Shown here in pieces: positions 26,248-35,018 of a stretch of DNA of 64,000 bases. Location: assembly GCA_016722655.1 (NCBI GenBank), contig JADKIR010000004.1, positions 1,860,001 to 1,924,000 on the forward strand. Direction: 5' to 3'. A model generated the notes under the pieces. It was not told the DNA's origin. It saw only the letters and a list, made by a program, of their open reading frames with translations, and did no database searches. Source of the stretch: Cytophagaceae bacterium. GTDB taxonomy: Bacteria; Bacteroidota; Bacteroidia; Cytophagales; Spirosomataceae. The stretch's first letter is position 1. The number at the start of each line of letters is the position of its first letter. Position numbers and translations under genes: made by a program.

Positions 26248-26970
26248 TTATCCGAAAAGACCTCGAAAATCCACAATAACCGGTACATGATCACTATACT
26301 GAGTCCAATCCTGAAAAGTACCTATTTCAACATGGTCCAGATACTCAATTATCGACTGAGATACAAAGCAATAATCTAAATGGTACGGCTTATCAAGATG
26401 CCTGTACATATATAAAGTGGGGTGTGATTCTTTTCCTTGTTCTTGTTTATGAAAATAATGATAAGTGCTATGGATGTTTTTATCCGACAGCCAATTAACT
26501 ACAGTGGTATGGTTACCCTCTCTTTTGGGTCTGTCCCAAATCGTATTACTATTAAAATCGCCGGCAAGCACTACATTTTTTTTGAAAAACAAGTCGTTAT
26601 AATGTTGTATCGCTTTCCATATCTGCGTTACGTACGGCCCGTCTTTGTCTTCAGGATTATTTGCCCAAATGGCCAATAGCACAAATTCGAAACTACTATT
26701 GCTAACCTGAAGTGGCAGAATATTCTTAAAATCAGTATTATAACATTCCAGCAATGTGAATTTATTTTCGCTATAAGAAAAAACGCCTAATCCCTTATTT
26801 GGATTTTTTCCTATCCAATAAATATCGTTAGGAATAGGTATTCCTGTTTTAAATTTCAGTTTTTCGGGATGTTCACATTCCGGAACTATCAATATATCAG
26901 GATTATAGCTTAGGATATGCCTTGCTTTTTTCCTGAATGCCATATTGCAATTCCATGTGATGATCTTCAT
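26248..26970 (-). CDS. Endonuclease/exonuclease/phosphatase-fold protein
   Basis: A 240-residue soluble protein of the EEP superfamily. Landmarks: MKIITWNCNMAFRKKA (metal-adjacent Asn), DILIVPECEHP (metal-binding Glu), VVLAGDFNSNTIWD (GDFN, the central catalytic motif), and the C-terminal SDHVPVIVDF with the Asp-His pair. All catalytic positions are present, so it should be a Mg-dependent phosphodiesterase or nuclease; substrate unknown. No signal peptide. A hairpin terminator of the upstream minus-strand gene lies 15 bp before the ATG. Confidence 0.88.
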   Translation of the reverse strand: MKIITWNCNMAFRKKARHILSYNPDILIVPECEHPEKLKFKTGIPIPNDIYWIGKNPNKGLGVFSYSENKFTLLECYNTDFKNILPLQVSNSSFEFVLLAIWANNPEDKDGPYVTQIWKAIQHYNDLFFKKNVVLAGDFNSNTIWDRPKREGNHTTVVNWLSDKNIHSTYHYFHKQEQGKESHPTLYMYRHLDKPYHLDYCFVSQSIIEYLDHVEIGTFQDWTQYSDHVPVIVDFRGLFG

Positions 26971-26984
26971 TATTTTTGCAAAAA

Positions 26985-27017
26985 AAACCGTGGTCTTCAG
27001 CTAGAATGCCACGGTTT
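26985..27017 (-). terminator. Rho-independent terminator
   Basis: 9-bp stem AAACCGTGG/CCACGGTTT with a 15-nt loop; on the minus strand it is followed by a run of T. It ends the transcript of the 27038-27607 gene. Confidence 0.8.
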
Positions 27018-27037
27018 TAAAGTTTAGAAATGTATTA

Positions 27038-27607
27038 TCAAGGCATCAGTTTTCCGACCATACCCATCAGATTGCCAAGTTGAGGCTTCAGAGCAGTTTC
27101 TGCAGCTTTTGCCGCCATTCCACCGCCATCGAGTTTGGATGTGCTTCCGGAGATATTTCCTATCAGTGAAGTAAATCCGCTGCTTTCTTTTTCACCAAAA
27201 AGTGAAGCTCCAGCCTTCATCATATTCAGGTTACCGGCTAATCCGGCACCTTTGCCTAACAGTGAACCGCCACCCAGCATCTTGCTCAATCTGTTGGCAC
27301 CAACAAGCATTTTTATGGTCTGAATCAATTTCTGAATGATGCCTCCTTTGGCAGTACCTCCGGTTACCATCGGTATAATATTTTTGATATTTCCTACCTG
27401 ACCGAGCAATTGTTTTTTAAACTGCCCTTCACCATCATTGGCTTCTTTTTCGACTGCAGCAGTGAGACTGGTAAGGTTAGTTGTTAGTTCGGTTTTATCT
27501 GAATCGTCGTTGAGCTGGTCAAATCTTCCAAGAACTTCGTCTATTGACTGAGCATTTACTGCCGAAAAAACAAATAATGAAAGAATAATGCAGATGATTT
27601 TTTTCAT
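27038..27607 (-). CDS. Secreted Gly/Met-rich protein of unknown function
   Basis: A 189-residue protein with a clear signal peptide (MKKIICIILSLFVFSAVNAQ). The mature part has an acidic first third (IDEVLGRFDQLNDDSDKTELTTNL) and then a low-complexity region rich in Gly, Leu, Met and Lys (MLGGGSLLGKGAGLAGNLNMMKAG). No family recognised. It probably works in the periplasm or at the surface. Single gene between two terminators. Confidence 0.6.
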   Translation of the reverse strand: MKKIICIILSLFVFSAVNAQSIDEVLGRFDQLNDDSDKTELTTNLTSLTAAVEKEANDGEGQFKKQLLGQVGNIKNIIPMVTGGTAKGGIIQKLIQTIKMLVGANRLSKMLGGGSLLGKGAGLAGNLNMMKAGASLFGEKESSGFTSLIGNISGSTSKLDGGGMAAKAAETALKPQLGNLMGMVGKLMP

Positions 27608-27720
27608 GATTAAAATTGATTTTTATGTAAAAATAACGAAAAATCAACCCGAAAAATGATTTGGTTGATTTCATTTATTAGACTCTCTTTGCCTTTTAAA
27701 GACACATAAAGCATAAAAAT

Positions 27721-27745
27721 AAAGAGACGCTTTTTGCATCTCTTT
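27721..27745 (-). terminator. Terminator of the sugar cassette
   Basis: AAAGAGA/TCTCTTT stem with an inner GC pair and T loop; on the minus strand it is followed by a T-rich tract. It lies 69 bp beyond the last gene of the minus-strand cassette. Confidence 0.65.
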
Positions 27746-27813
27746 CCTTTTGCCTATCTTTTTCTTTTTGAGGTTTCTTAGTTTCAAATTAGGATGGTTT
27801 CAAAAAGTAAATG

Positions 27814-28728
27814 CTATAAATTATTGGCAAGCCAATTTTTGAAACTATTTATTAGGGTGATGCCAAAATCCTTTTCAATTTTACTGCCGTCAAATACTGT
27901 ATGACCAGATTCAATTTTTAAATCATTTTCAGGCCAATCAGTAAAAGAAACACTTGAGCCATATTTTTCAGCAATCATAGTAGCTACTTCATATAATGAA
28001 AAAGTTTCGCCCTTAATATTATAAATTTGATTAATTGATTTTTCATTATTTAAAGATGAAATTATTTGGTTACAAATGTCTTCTACATGCGTAAAAGTTC
28101 TTTTTAAAGCTCCATCACCGTAAAGTCTGATAGGCTTAAGTTGTTTTGCTTCCTTTAAAAAGAAACCAATTGTTCCGTAAGAGTATCCATCTTTTATTTG
28201 AGTACCGTAAGGAATACATACTCTAAAAACGGTATAGGGGATACCATACAGATTGCTGTAAACTGTCAGTATTGACTCACATGCAAGTTTGTTTACGGCA
28301 TAAATTGTTTTTGTTTCTTTTTCTCCATCTTCAGCAATAGGGGAGTCGGCACCTTTATATACAAGCCGGGTTGATGGAAAGATAATTTTTGGTTTATTTT
28401 CCAGACTTTTTATCTGTTCCAAAATATTCAACAGACCAATTTCATTGATAGAAACAAAATCCTCATAATTATGAATACTTACCATGGTGCCGGTTTTTCC
28501 GGAGAAAATAAAAATATAGTCCTGGTTCCAATCTAATTCCACAAGGGAGCTCTTTTCAGTTACATCAATACTTTTATAATTTTCGAGCCCATCAATTGAA
28601 TCTTCTTTAATATCAACAGGCAAGACATCAATATTTTGTCCTTTTAAAAAGTGAACCAGATGTCTGCCCAAATAACCATTGGCTCCGAAAACAATGGCTT
28701 TTTTAGTATTATGGATGTTAGTTGACAT
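27814..28728 (-). CDS. NAD-dependent epimerase/dehydratase (SDR), putative 4-ketoreductase
   Basis: A 304-residue extended SDR. G15xxG18xxG21 (VFGANGYLG) binds the cofactor, Ser119/Thr120 lie in IIFPSTRLVYKG, and the catalytic YAVNK gives Y143 and K147. A C-terminal substrate part contains RVCIPYGTQ and RTFTHVEDICN. It is the last gene of the cassette and overlaps the preceding glycosyltransferase by 11 bp. With a 2,3-dehydratase and a 3-ketoreductase upstream, the fitting role is reduction (or epimerisation) of the 4-keto group of an NDP-2,6-dideoxyhexose; this is inferred from context, not from the sequence alone. Confidence 0.82.
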   Translation of the reverse strand: MSTNIHNTKKAIVFGANGYLGRHLVHFLKGQNIDVLPVDIKEDSIDGLENYKSIDVTEKSSLVELDWNQDYIFIFSGKTGTMVSIHNYEDFVSINEIGLLNILEQIKSLENKPKIIFPSTRLVYKGADSPIAEDGEKETKTIYAVNKLACESILTVYSNLYGIPYTVFRVCIPYGTQIKDGYSYGTIGFFLKEAKQLKPIRLYGDGALKRTFTHVEDICNQIISSLNNEKSINQIYNIKGETFSLYEVATMIAEKYGSSVSFTDWPENDLKIESGHTVFDGSKIEKDFGITLINSFKNWLANNL

Positions 28729-29674
28729 TTTTATTTTTTAATACTTCTTTAACAATATAGTTGGGTCTGTTTTTAGTATTTTCGAATATTTTACCAACAT
28801 ACATACCTAAAATTCCCAAAATAATAATTACAATTCCAAATAAAAACCAGATAGATAAAAATACTGATAGCCATCCACTTACTTCTTTTCCGTTGGATAC
28901 GTAATTATAAACCAGAAAAATTGCAAAGAAAAAAGTAAGCAATACAAGAGAAAATCCGAATTTTAGAATTAACCTCAATGGTTTATCAGAAAAAGCAATG
29001 ATGGTTGTAAGAGCCAGTCTTATTCTTTTTTTAAATGTATAAGATGACTTTACATCGTCCTTTCTTTGAGCGTGTTGAATAGGTACCGTTACAGTATCGA
29101 ATCCAACCCATTTATTGATCATTGGATAATATCTGTGATAATCACCCAATTGTGCCATAGCATCTACTGCACTTTTTTTGTATAAAATAAAATTGGCAAC
29201 TGAACTATCTTGTTGGGTTTCTGTAAGGTACCCAAGTAAGTTATTGAAAATTTTTGACCCTAATTTTTTTATGAAATCATCCTGACGTTGTACTCTGCTG
29301 GCAAAAACAATGTCTTTTCCTTTTGATGCGGGCAAATATAATTCTTTAATTCTTTCCGGCTCATCTTGCAGATCGCAATCGAGGGTTACGATATAATCTC
29401 CGGTTGCATAATCCAAACCGGCATTAATTGCATTCTGTTGGCCAAAATTCTTACTCAGGTTGATTCCAGTAACTTTTTGGTCATTTTTTATTATTTCCTG
29501 AATAATTTCCCAGCTATTGTCCGGGCTGTGATCATTTACAAGGACAATTTCATAATTATCAGTAATTTCTGATACAGATTTATGGATTCTGGCAACAAGT
29601 TCTATTAATAAACTGGAGGCTCCATATACCGGACTTACAATCGAAAATTTCGGCTTGGTTTCCATTTTATCCAA
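28718..29674 (-). CDS. GtrB/DPM1-like polyprenyl-phosphate glycosyltransferase
   Basis: A 318-residue family 2 glycosyltransferase. The GT-A domain has FSIVSPVYGASSLL, EIVLVNDHSPDNSWE, GLDYATGDYIVTLDCDLQDEPE (the DxD site). Two C-terminal membrane helices (FGFSLVLLTFFFAIFLVYNYV and FLSIWFLFGIVIIILGILGMY) followed by KRPxYIV-like NRPNYIVKEV mark the GtrB/DPM1/ArnC group, which moves a sugar from a nucleotide donor to undecaprenyl phosphate. ATG 29674 overlaps the previous gene by 8 bp; a second ATG at 29665 is possible. Probable role: loading the cassette's deoxysugar on the lipid carrier. Confidence 0.87.
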   Translation of the reverse strand: MDKMETKPKFSIVSPVYGASSLLIELVARIHKSVSEITDNYEIVLVNDHSPDNSWEIIQEIIKNDQKVTGINLSKNFGQQNAINAGLDYATGDYIVTLDCDLQDEPERIKELYLPASKGKDIVFASRVQRQDDFIKKLGSKIFNNLLGYLTETQQDSSVANFILYKKSAVDAMAQLGDYHRYYPMINKWVGFDTVTVPIQHAQRKDDVKSSYTFKKRIRLALTTIIAFSDKPLRLILKFGFSLVLLTFFFAIFLVYNYVSNGKEVSGWLSVFLSIWFLFGIVIIILGILGMYVGKIFENTKNRPNYIVKEVLKNKNVN

Positions 29675-30638
29675 TGTTTTTTATCTGTTCTAAAGTTTGA
29701 CTTTGAAGCATTATTTGTTTGTAATGTTTCTCTTTTATTTTGTCAGAAAATATTACTTCGTAAAATTCTTTTAATGCATTTACGAAATGATCCTCAGGTT
29801 CTACCATAATTTCTTCAGTCTCTCCCTGATTCTCAATGATTAGTTTCGGGCTGAAGTCTTTTCGGGGAGTAAAGGCCCTTTCTGCAGTAATTTTTCCGGT
29901 CTGACCTATAATTTCGTATCGGCTCTGATAAAAGTTATCAAAGCCAAAAGCTAAAGATGCTCCAACTTTGGTTTCAGGATCTACCAAATATGCACTGCCA
30001 AAAATATTGGTTCCTATGTTTTTGTCAATAAAAAGTGAGGCGGCTTTTAGTTGAAAATTTTCACCCATCATAAAATGACACGCACGAACTGTATAGCCAG
30101 CAGCATCAAGAAGGGCTCCTCCGCCTACTATATCGTCATATCTGAAATTGCCATGGTCTAAAGGAGGAAAACAAAAAGTGGCCGAGAAATTTCTGATGGC
30201 ACCAATGCGGTTACTTTTTATTAAATCAAAAACTATTTGATGTTGTTTGTGGTACTGAAACATAAAGCCTTCCATTACGGCAAGATTTTTCTCTTTTGCC
30301 AGCTCCATCATCTCGCACGCTTCACTATAGTTGGAGGCGAAAGATTTTTCGGCATATACGTGTTTCCCCGAATCAAGAGCTTTAATTATCCATTCCCGAT
30401 GCAATCCGGTTGGAAGTGGTACATAAAGTGCCTCAATTTCTGAAGAATCAATGAGCTCCTGGTAGCTGCCAAAATATCCGCAATTAAATTCCAAAGCGAC
30501 GGTTTTAGCTTTTTCCAGATTACGGCTCGCTACATATACCAACTCAAAAAATTCCGGCAATTCCAAAATAGCAGGAATAACTGATCTGCGAGCAATATTG
30601 GCACATCCAAGTACTCCAATTTTTATTTTTTTGTTCAT
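29667..30638 (-). CDS. Gfo/Idh/MocA oxidoreductase, putative sugar 3-ketoreductase
   Basis: A 323-residue protein. The N-terminal Rossmann domain reads IKIGVLGCANIARRSVIPAI; the family Lys lies in HVYAEKSF (K98; EKS instead of the common EKP). The C-terminal domain includes GGGALLDAAGYTVRACHFMMG, with the conserved D-xG-Y-x4-H arrangement of sugar oxidoreductases. KijD10, the C3-ketoreductase that follows a 2,3-dehydratase in kijanose synthesis, belongs to this family. Being 2 bp downstream of a 2,3-dehydratase gene makes the same step likely here: NAD(P)H reduction of the unstable 3,4-diketo sugar. Confidence 0.86.
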   Translation of the reverse strand: MNKKIKIGVLGCANIARRSVIPAILELPEFFELVYVASRNLEKAKTVALEFNCGYFGSYQELIDSSEIEALYVPLPTGLHREWIIKALDSGKHVYAEKSFASNYSEACEMMELAKEKNLAVMEGFMFQYHKQHQIVFDLIKSNRIGAIRNFSATFCFPPLDHGNFRYDDIVGGGALLDAAGYTVRACHFMMGENFQLKAASLFIDKNIGTNIFGSAYLVDPETKVGASLAFGFDNFYQSRYEIIGQTGKITAERAFTPRKDFSPKLIIENQGETEEIMVEPEDHFVNALKEFYEVIFSDKIKEKHYKQIMLQSQTLEQIKNIG

Positions 30639-30640
30639 TT

Positions 30641-32062
30641 TTAAAACGAAATGGCAGAAATCAGGCTTCTGGCAGCAATATTTAAATAATTGTTAAACTT
30701 TATGAATGTAAGTATCTGGTTTAATGTCATCCAGCAATAGTTTTCCGGTACATCTAGGGGAAAATCTTCTTTTACTTCTACTATCATATTAAGGTTTTGT
30801 TCCTTATAAAATCTTCCCCCTTCCTCACTTTGGTAAGTTGACATCCATATCTGGTCTGGCGAAGCTTCCAAAACATCATTAATGAAAGGCACAGAATATT
30901 CGTTCTTGCCGGTGCGGTAATTTCCTGTAAGACATTGAACTGTAGGAGCAAGTTCCACAATGTCAAAATTTCCTGCCTCAAATTTTGCCTGGACCAAAAA
31001 ATGATATATGCCGTTGATTTCTTTTACAAGGAAAGCAATGATACCTTCCTGGGCTGGTTTAATCATTGGTTGATCCCAGCTTAATACCTCCCTGTTACCA
31101 ATTTCGACATTTACGCCTATTACAGTGAAATATTTCTTGTCTTTATGCATTATTGACATTCCATCATAAGCCCAATCCTGCACATTTTTAAGAGGGATAT
31201 TTTTTATCTCAAGGAAATACTTAATTTTTAGCAAAGTAATCCAGGAAATTATTTGGTCTAAATTTTTATAACTTACATCTCTGATTAATACTGAATTTAG
31301 TAAAATTTCATTTACATCTTTATTGCTAAGGCTCGAGAAAAATTTTAAAGTATTGGCATCATATGACCCGTAAGGAATTCCCGAAATTACGGTTCGGGTA
31401 TCCATATTTATTATATTGTTATGTTGTATAAGTCCTTTAATCTGTCCTAATGTAAGCCAAACAAAATTTTCCGGAATTTCTATCTCTTCTTCAATTTCAA
31501 TTATTATGTTACGATTTCTTTTTTTCAGGAATCTTGCACCCTGTTCAGATTGGAGCTGATCAAGTAGTGTGATAACTTTTTTGGTGCCATTAAAGTATTC
31601 CAAAAACAGAGGGGCATTTCCTTTATGAGCTTTGGTATAATTGCTTTTAGTGGCTTGTAAAGTTGGTGACAACTGGACAATATTCAAATTTCCGGGCTCT
31701 ATTTTTGCCTGCAATAAAAAATGCAGGACACCATTTATTTTTTTGGTTAAAATTCCCAGAAAACCGATTTCGGGTTGATTTATGATTGGTTGTTGCCAGC
31801 GGTCTATTTTACCCCAATTTGTATTAATTTCAATACCCTCAATTGAAAAAAACTTCCCTGTATCATGAACAAGATTACCACTTTCAATATCAAAATGCCA
31901 TAACTTAAGTTTGTCAAGTGGGATTTGATTTAGACTGTATTTTGTTTCGGCATTTTTTTCTTTTAACCAATCCAAAACTTTGGCCGAAGGCATTATTTCT
32001 GAATCTTTCGTGAGAGCAGATTTGAAGAAATCGATTTCGGTTTGTTTTATAGATTTTGACAT
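30641..32062 (-). CDS. NDP-hexose 2,3-dehydratase (EvaA/TylX3-like)
   Basis: A 473-residue protein made of two similar halves. The first has WQQPIINQPEIGFLGILTKK, GVLHFLLQAKIEPGNLNIVQ and LSPTLQATKSNY; the second has SWDQPMIKPAQEGIIAFLVK, GIYHFLVQAKFEAGNFDIVE and LAPTVQCLTGNY. This duplicated arrangement is characteristic of the dTDP-4-keto-6-deoxyglucose 2,3-dehydratases of antibiotic deoxysugar pathways (EvaA, TylX3). The enzyme removes water across C2-C3, the committed step to 2-deoxy sugars. First soluble enzyme of a tightly packed minus-strand operon. Identification is strong; the exact sugar is not known. Confidence 0.9.
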   Translation of the reverse strand: MSKSIKQTEIDFFKSALTKDSEIMPSAKVLDWLKEKNAETKYSLNQIPLDKLKLWHFDIESGNLVHDTGKFFSIEGIEINTNWGKIDRWQQPIINQPEIGFLGILTKKINGVLHFLLQAKIEPGNLNIVQLSPTLQATKSNYTKAHKGNAPLFLEYFNGTKKVITLLDQLQSEQGARFLKKRNRNIIIEIEEEIEIPENFVWLTLGQIKGLIQHNNIINMDTRTVISGIPYGSYDANTLKFFSSLSNKDVNEILLNSVLIRDVSYKNLDQIISWITLLKIKYFLEIKNIPLKNVQDWAYDGMSIMHKDKKYFTVIGVNVEIGNREVLSWDQPMIKPAQEGIIAFLVKEINGIYHFLVQAKFEAGNFDIVELAPTVQCLTGNYRTGKNEYSVPFINDVLEASPDQIWMSTYQSEEGGRFYKEQNLNMIVEVKEDFPLDVPENYCWMTLNQILTFIKFNNYLNIAARSLISAISF

Positions 32063-32224
32063 ATTGAGAAGATCTGAAATATTTCTTTTGACCTATTTTG
32101 AGATTGATTTTTTTAAAATAATACAACCGACAAAATTAAGAATTATTTTTTACTTTAGATATAAGTGTTGACTACATGTAACGGCACATTACCTATTTAA
32201 TCCAATATAACGGTGCCATAAAGT

Positions 32225-33928
32225 TCATTTCGGATTATTATATTTACTTTTTACGGTAATATTGCTAAAAGGAAGTACCTCAGTGGGGCTAATCAAAGAC
32301 ATTTTGTATGGTTCTCTTTTCATACCTGCAAGAGAAAAAGTAAAACTAGTTCTATTTTGAAAAAAGTCCCCATTTATTGCGGAAACGATAAAATCGGAAA
32401 TCGGTTTTTTAGAAAGATAAGGATAGAAAATCCATTTGTCTCCGGAATTATTTTCAAGTAGTAAGAATGTATTTTTTACGTCAACACTTTGAGGTAGTTC
32501 ATTTATGGAAACCTTCATTATGTCAGATTTAAATAGTGTGTCATTTTCATATGGATTGTTATTTTTTTGAATAGAAATTTCTGAAATAATATTATTTTTA
32601 TTGTAGTCAAAATTCTCTTTATATAAATATTCGAATTCCGGTGACTTTTCTAGCGTATATTTTTTTTTATCTATTAATTTTTGAATGGAAACCGAGCTTG
32701 ACCTATACTTGTCATTTTCCTCAACATATTGATTATGAATAAAATTGAACCTATTAGATTCTCCCATATTTCTTAAAAAATACAAATTGGAAATTCCGGT
32801 TCTGATTTGAATAATATAAAAAACCAAAAAGGCTGATAAAACCACAAAACCAGCAATTTTTGATTTTAAACGGTTATTTGAAAATTTTAAGACTGCTATA
32901 TAAACACACCCAAAAGAAAGATAGGAAAACATCAGATACCATGAAACATTCATAATCTCTGAAATCGATTTCTCCTGATACCTTTGAACAGTAACTGCAA
33001 AAACACTTAAAATCAAAAATAATAATACAAGGCCCAACCACTTTTCTGTATCATTGCCCTTCTTGAATAGAAAATTCCTGAAAAACAAGTAAATAGTCAC
33101 TCCGACAAATATGATTCCCATGCCTGAAGCCATCAGGATTTTAAGCGATTCGTTGTCCGATATAATCGAAAATGCTCCAACCTCAGAAAAAAATATTTTC
33201 AGAAAATAAAATGGGTTGTACAATATTGAAATTAAACTTCCTGAAATTGGTTTGAAATTACTTGTATAAGTGAATTTAAAAAACAAAAAGTAATGAAAAG
33301 TAAAGATTGCTATGAACCCAATTAGTAATTTGAAGTTACGAATAAATACCGAGAATAAAATTGCCAGAACTAATGCAATGAACCCATTCGCAGTACCAAA
33401 TGGAATCAAGAAAAAAATCAAAAAATTTAATATATAGGATTGAGGCCTTTTGATTAACAAATGAAAAAGCAAGAGGGTAAAAAAGAAGGTTGACAAAAAG
33501 TAGTTAGCCGTACCCCAAAAAATTATGTAATGGTTTAGTGTAAAGATACTTAAGAAAACCGGTATTGTAAAGTAGGATGGAAAATGCAATGTTTTGAAAT
33601 AGCTGTAAAACAACTGTGTTATTCCAAAAACAAAAACAAGTGAATTTAAGTAAAAATACCTGATATTAATTGTTCCAAATAATTTGAAATTGATTAGAAA
33701 GATGATACGCTGAATAAGAGGAAGGCTCTCACTTTCTTTAGTAAATAGATAATGCCACAATCCCTCTTTATAGTAATAATTAATTATTTCCTGGGCATAG
33801 AACCTGTTTTCGTCCATTACATGAAATGTGGATTTAAACCTGGTAATAACTATTGCATAAAACACTAAAATAAGTAAATAGAATGTGGAATTGAATCTGT
33901 CAAATTTAAAATAAAAAGTACTATTCAT
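32225..33928 (-). CDS. Polytopic membrane protein, GT-C glycosyltransferase-like
   Basis: A 567-residue protein with about ten membrane spans up to residue ~390, then a soluble ~180-residue extracytoplasmic C-terminal part. The first loop after helix 1 has an acidic motif (FHVMDENRFYAQEII), as in GT-C transferases where an Asp/Glu in external loop 1 is catalytic. No named family recognised by eye; dolichol-phosphate-mannose-type or GtrS-like transferases are the nearest thought. It is 162 bp upstream of the 2,3-dehydratase on the same strand. The base composition is visibly poorer in GC than the flanking housekeeping genes. Proposed role: transfer of the lipid-linked deoxysugar to a glycan or protein. 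Confidence 0.6.
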   Translation of the reverse strand: MNSTFYFKFDRFNSTFYLLILVFYAIVITRFKSTFHVMDENRFYAQEIINYYYKEGLWHYLFTKESESLPLIQRIIFLINFKLFGTINIRYFYLNSLVFVFGITQLFYSYFKTLHFPSYFTIPVFLSIFTLNHYIIFWGTANYFLSTFFFTLLLFHLLIKRPQSYILNFLIFFLIPFGTANGFIALVLAILFSVFIRNFKLLIGFIAIFTFHYFLFFKFTYTSNFKPISGSLISILYNPFYFLKIFFSEVGAFSIISDNESLKILMASGMGIIFVGVTIYLFFRNFLFKKGNDTEKWLGLVLLFLILSVFAVTVQRYQEKSISEIMNVSWYLMFSYLSFGCVYIAVLKFSNNRLKSKIAGFVVLSAFLVFYIIQIRTGISNLYFLRNMGESNRFNFIHNQYVEENDKYRSSSVSIQKLIDKKKYTLEKSPEFEYLYKENFDYNKNNIISEISIQKNNNPYENDTLFKSDIMKVSINELPQSVDVKNTFLLLENNSGDKWIFYPYLSKKPISDFIVSAINGDFFQNRTSFTFSLAGMKREPYKMSLISPTEVLPFSNITVKSKYNNPK

Positions 33929-34096
33929 TCTCCGGAAAATGGGAATTGATTGTGAATAATTTAAAAACGATTAAAATTGTTAAACTTAGTTTAACAAAAT
34001 TTAAATATCTGTAAACATACTGACAAAAAAGATTTTCAACAAGCAAACAGAATATTTGAAACTTACTTTTTTCAAAAAAATACAAAAACCTAACAC

Positions 34097-34138
34097 AAAA
34101 TGACGCCTTGCAAAATTTGATTTGAAAGGCGTCATTTT
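34097..34138 (-). terminator. Rho-independent terminator after the DUF4136 gene
   Basis: Perfect 13-bp stem AAAATGACGCCTT/AAGGCGTCATTTT with a 16-nt loop. The rest of the 33929-34225 gap is AT-rich; I see no gene in it. Confidence 0.8.
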
Positions 34139-34225
34139 ATTGATAATTGTAAAGGGCTGATAATATGTAGTTTGTCAGAAAAATAGTTCCAGTTAAAAAA
34201 AATATCTAATTTGTAGCCACTTACC

Positions 34226-34780
34226 TCACATCTCAACTATTCTCCTCGGCTTTTCACCGGCAGCAAACAAAGGGTATTGATCAAAAATACTTCTCACTAC
34301 ACTTCGGTAATAATTTACAGGCTTATTTACTTTCTTATTGAAAACCCCCGAAGCATATCCTCTCCATATCAATCGACTGCTACGTGCATCCAACAAGGAT
34401 ACGAGAATCATTCCGCCCCCAAAATTATAATTCTGGACTTTATATACATCCTCATTCTCGTATTTATTCACCCATCTGTCTAAAGAAGGCTGAAAATACC
34501 CCTTATATCCAACCCTTTCCTTGATAATACTGTAGCTTACCAACAAGCCCGGATCTTCGTCTTGCATTTTATATCCACGAGCCTTCATTTGCCGCCTTAT
34601 CGCATCCTGTATTTCGGTACAAATGTCGTTTGTATCAATTTCACAATTCAGAAAATTGTAAGATGAATAAGTAGTAAAATCTGTATCATAGCTATAATCG
34701 TTGTCAACGAGCAGCTTAGCTGTATTACAGCTCAACATAGTCATGGCAGTCGCCACGGCGAGTAATAGGTATTTCTTCAT
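34226..34780 (-). CDS. DUF4136 lipoprotein
   Basis: A 184-residue lipoprotein with signal MKKYLLLAVATAMTMLSC (Cys 18). The mature protein follows the DUF4136 pattern: NDYSYDTDFTTYSSYNFL at the start, IQDAIRRQMKARGYKMQDEDPGLLVSYSI in the middle, and LVSLLDARSSRLIWRGYASG then a final helical stretch. DUF4136 proteins are widespread envelope lipoproteins without a known function. Single gene with its own terminator. Confidence 0.85.
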   Translation of the reverse strand: MKKYLLLAVATAMTMLSCNTAKLLVDNDYSYDTDFTTYSSYNFLNCEIDTNDICTEIQDAIRRQMKARGYKMQDEDPGLLVSYSIIKERVGYKGYFQPSLDRWVNKYENEDVYKVQNYNFGGGMILVSLLDARSSRLIWRGYASGVFNKKVNKPVNYYRSVVRSIFDQYPLFAAGEKPRRIVEM

Positions 34781-34940
34781 TAGGGTATAAATATTTTAAA
34801 ATTTCAGTAAATACGCAATACTTTAGTTTTCAGTTGCTTATTTCAACAAATTTTAATAATTTTTTTTAACCCACCTATCATTACCCAAAAATATTTTTCA
34901 TAATTTATTATTTGGGCAGCAAATCGTGCTTTCACCAGTC

Positions 34941-34976
34941 GCTCTTTTTTGCGGCTATCGCCAGCAAAAAAAGGAG
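34941..34976. repeat. 36-bp imperfect inverted repeat
   Basis: GCTC-TTTTTTGC pairs with GCAAAAAA-GGAGC and an inner GGC/GCC, in the 238-bp gap 34781-35018. It lies 43 bp past the aroB stop and may be its terminator on the minus strand. The surrounding ~100 bp are more GC-rich than other gaps here, so this may belong to a dispersed repeat. Confidence 0.45.
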
Positions 34977-35018
34977 CTCCAACAATGGCTCAATCACGGC
35001 TGCAATTCGGAAAAGCGT

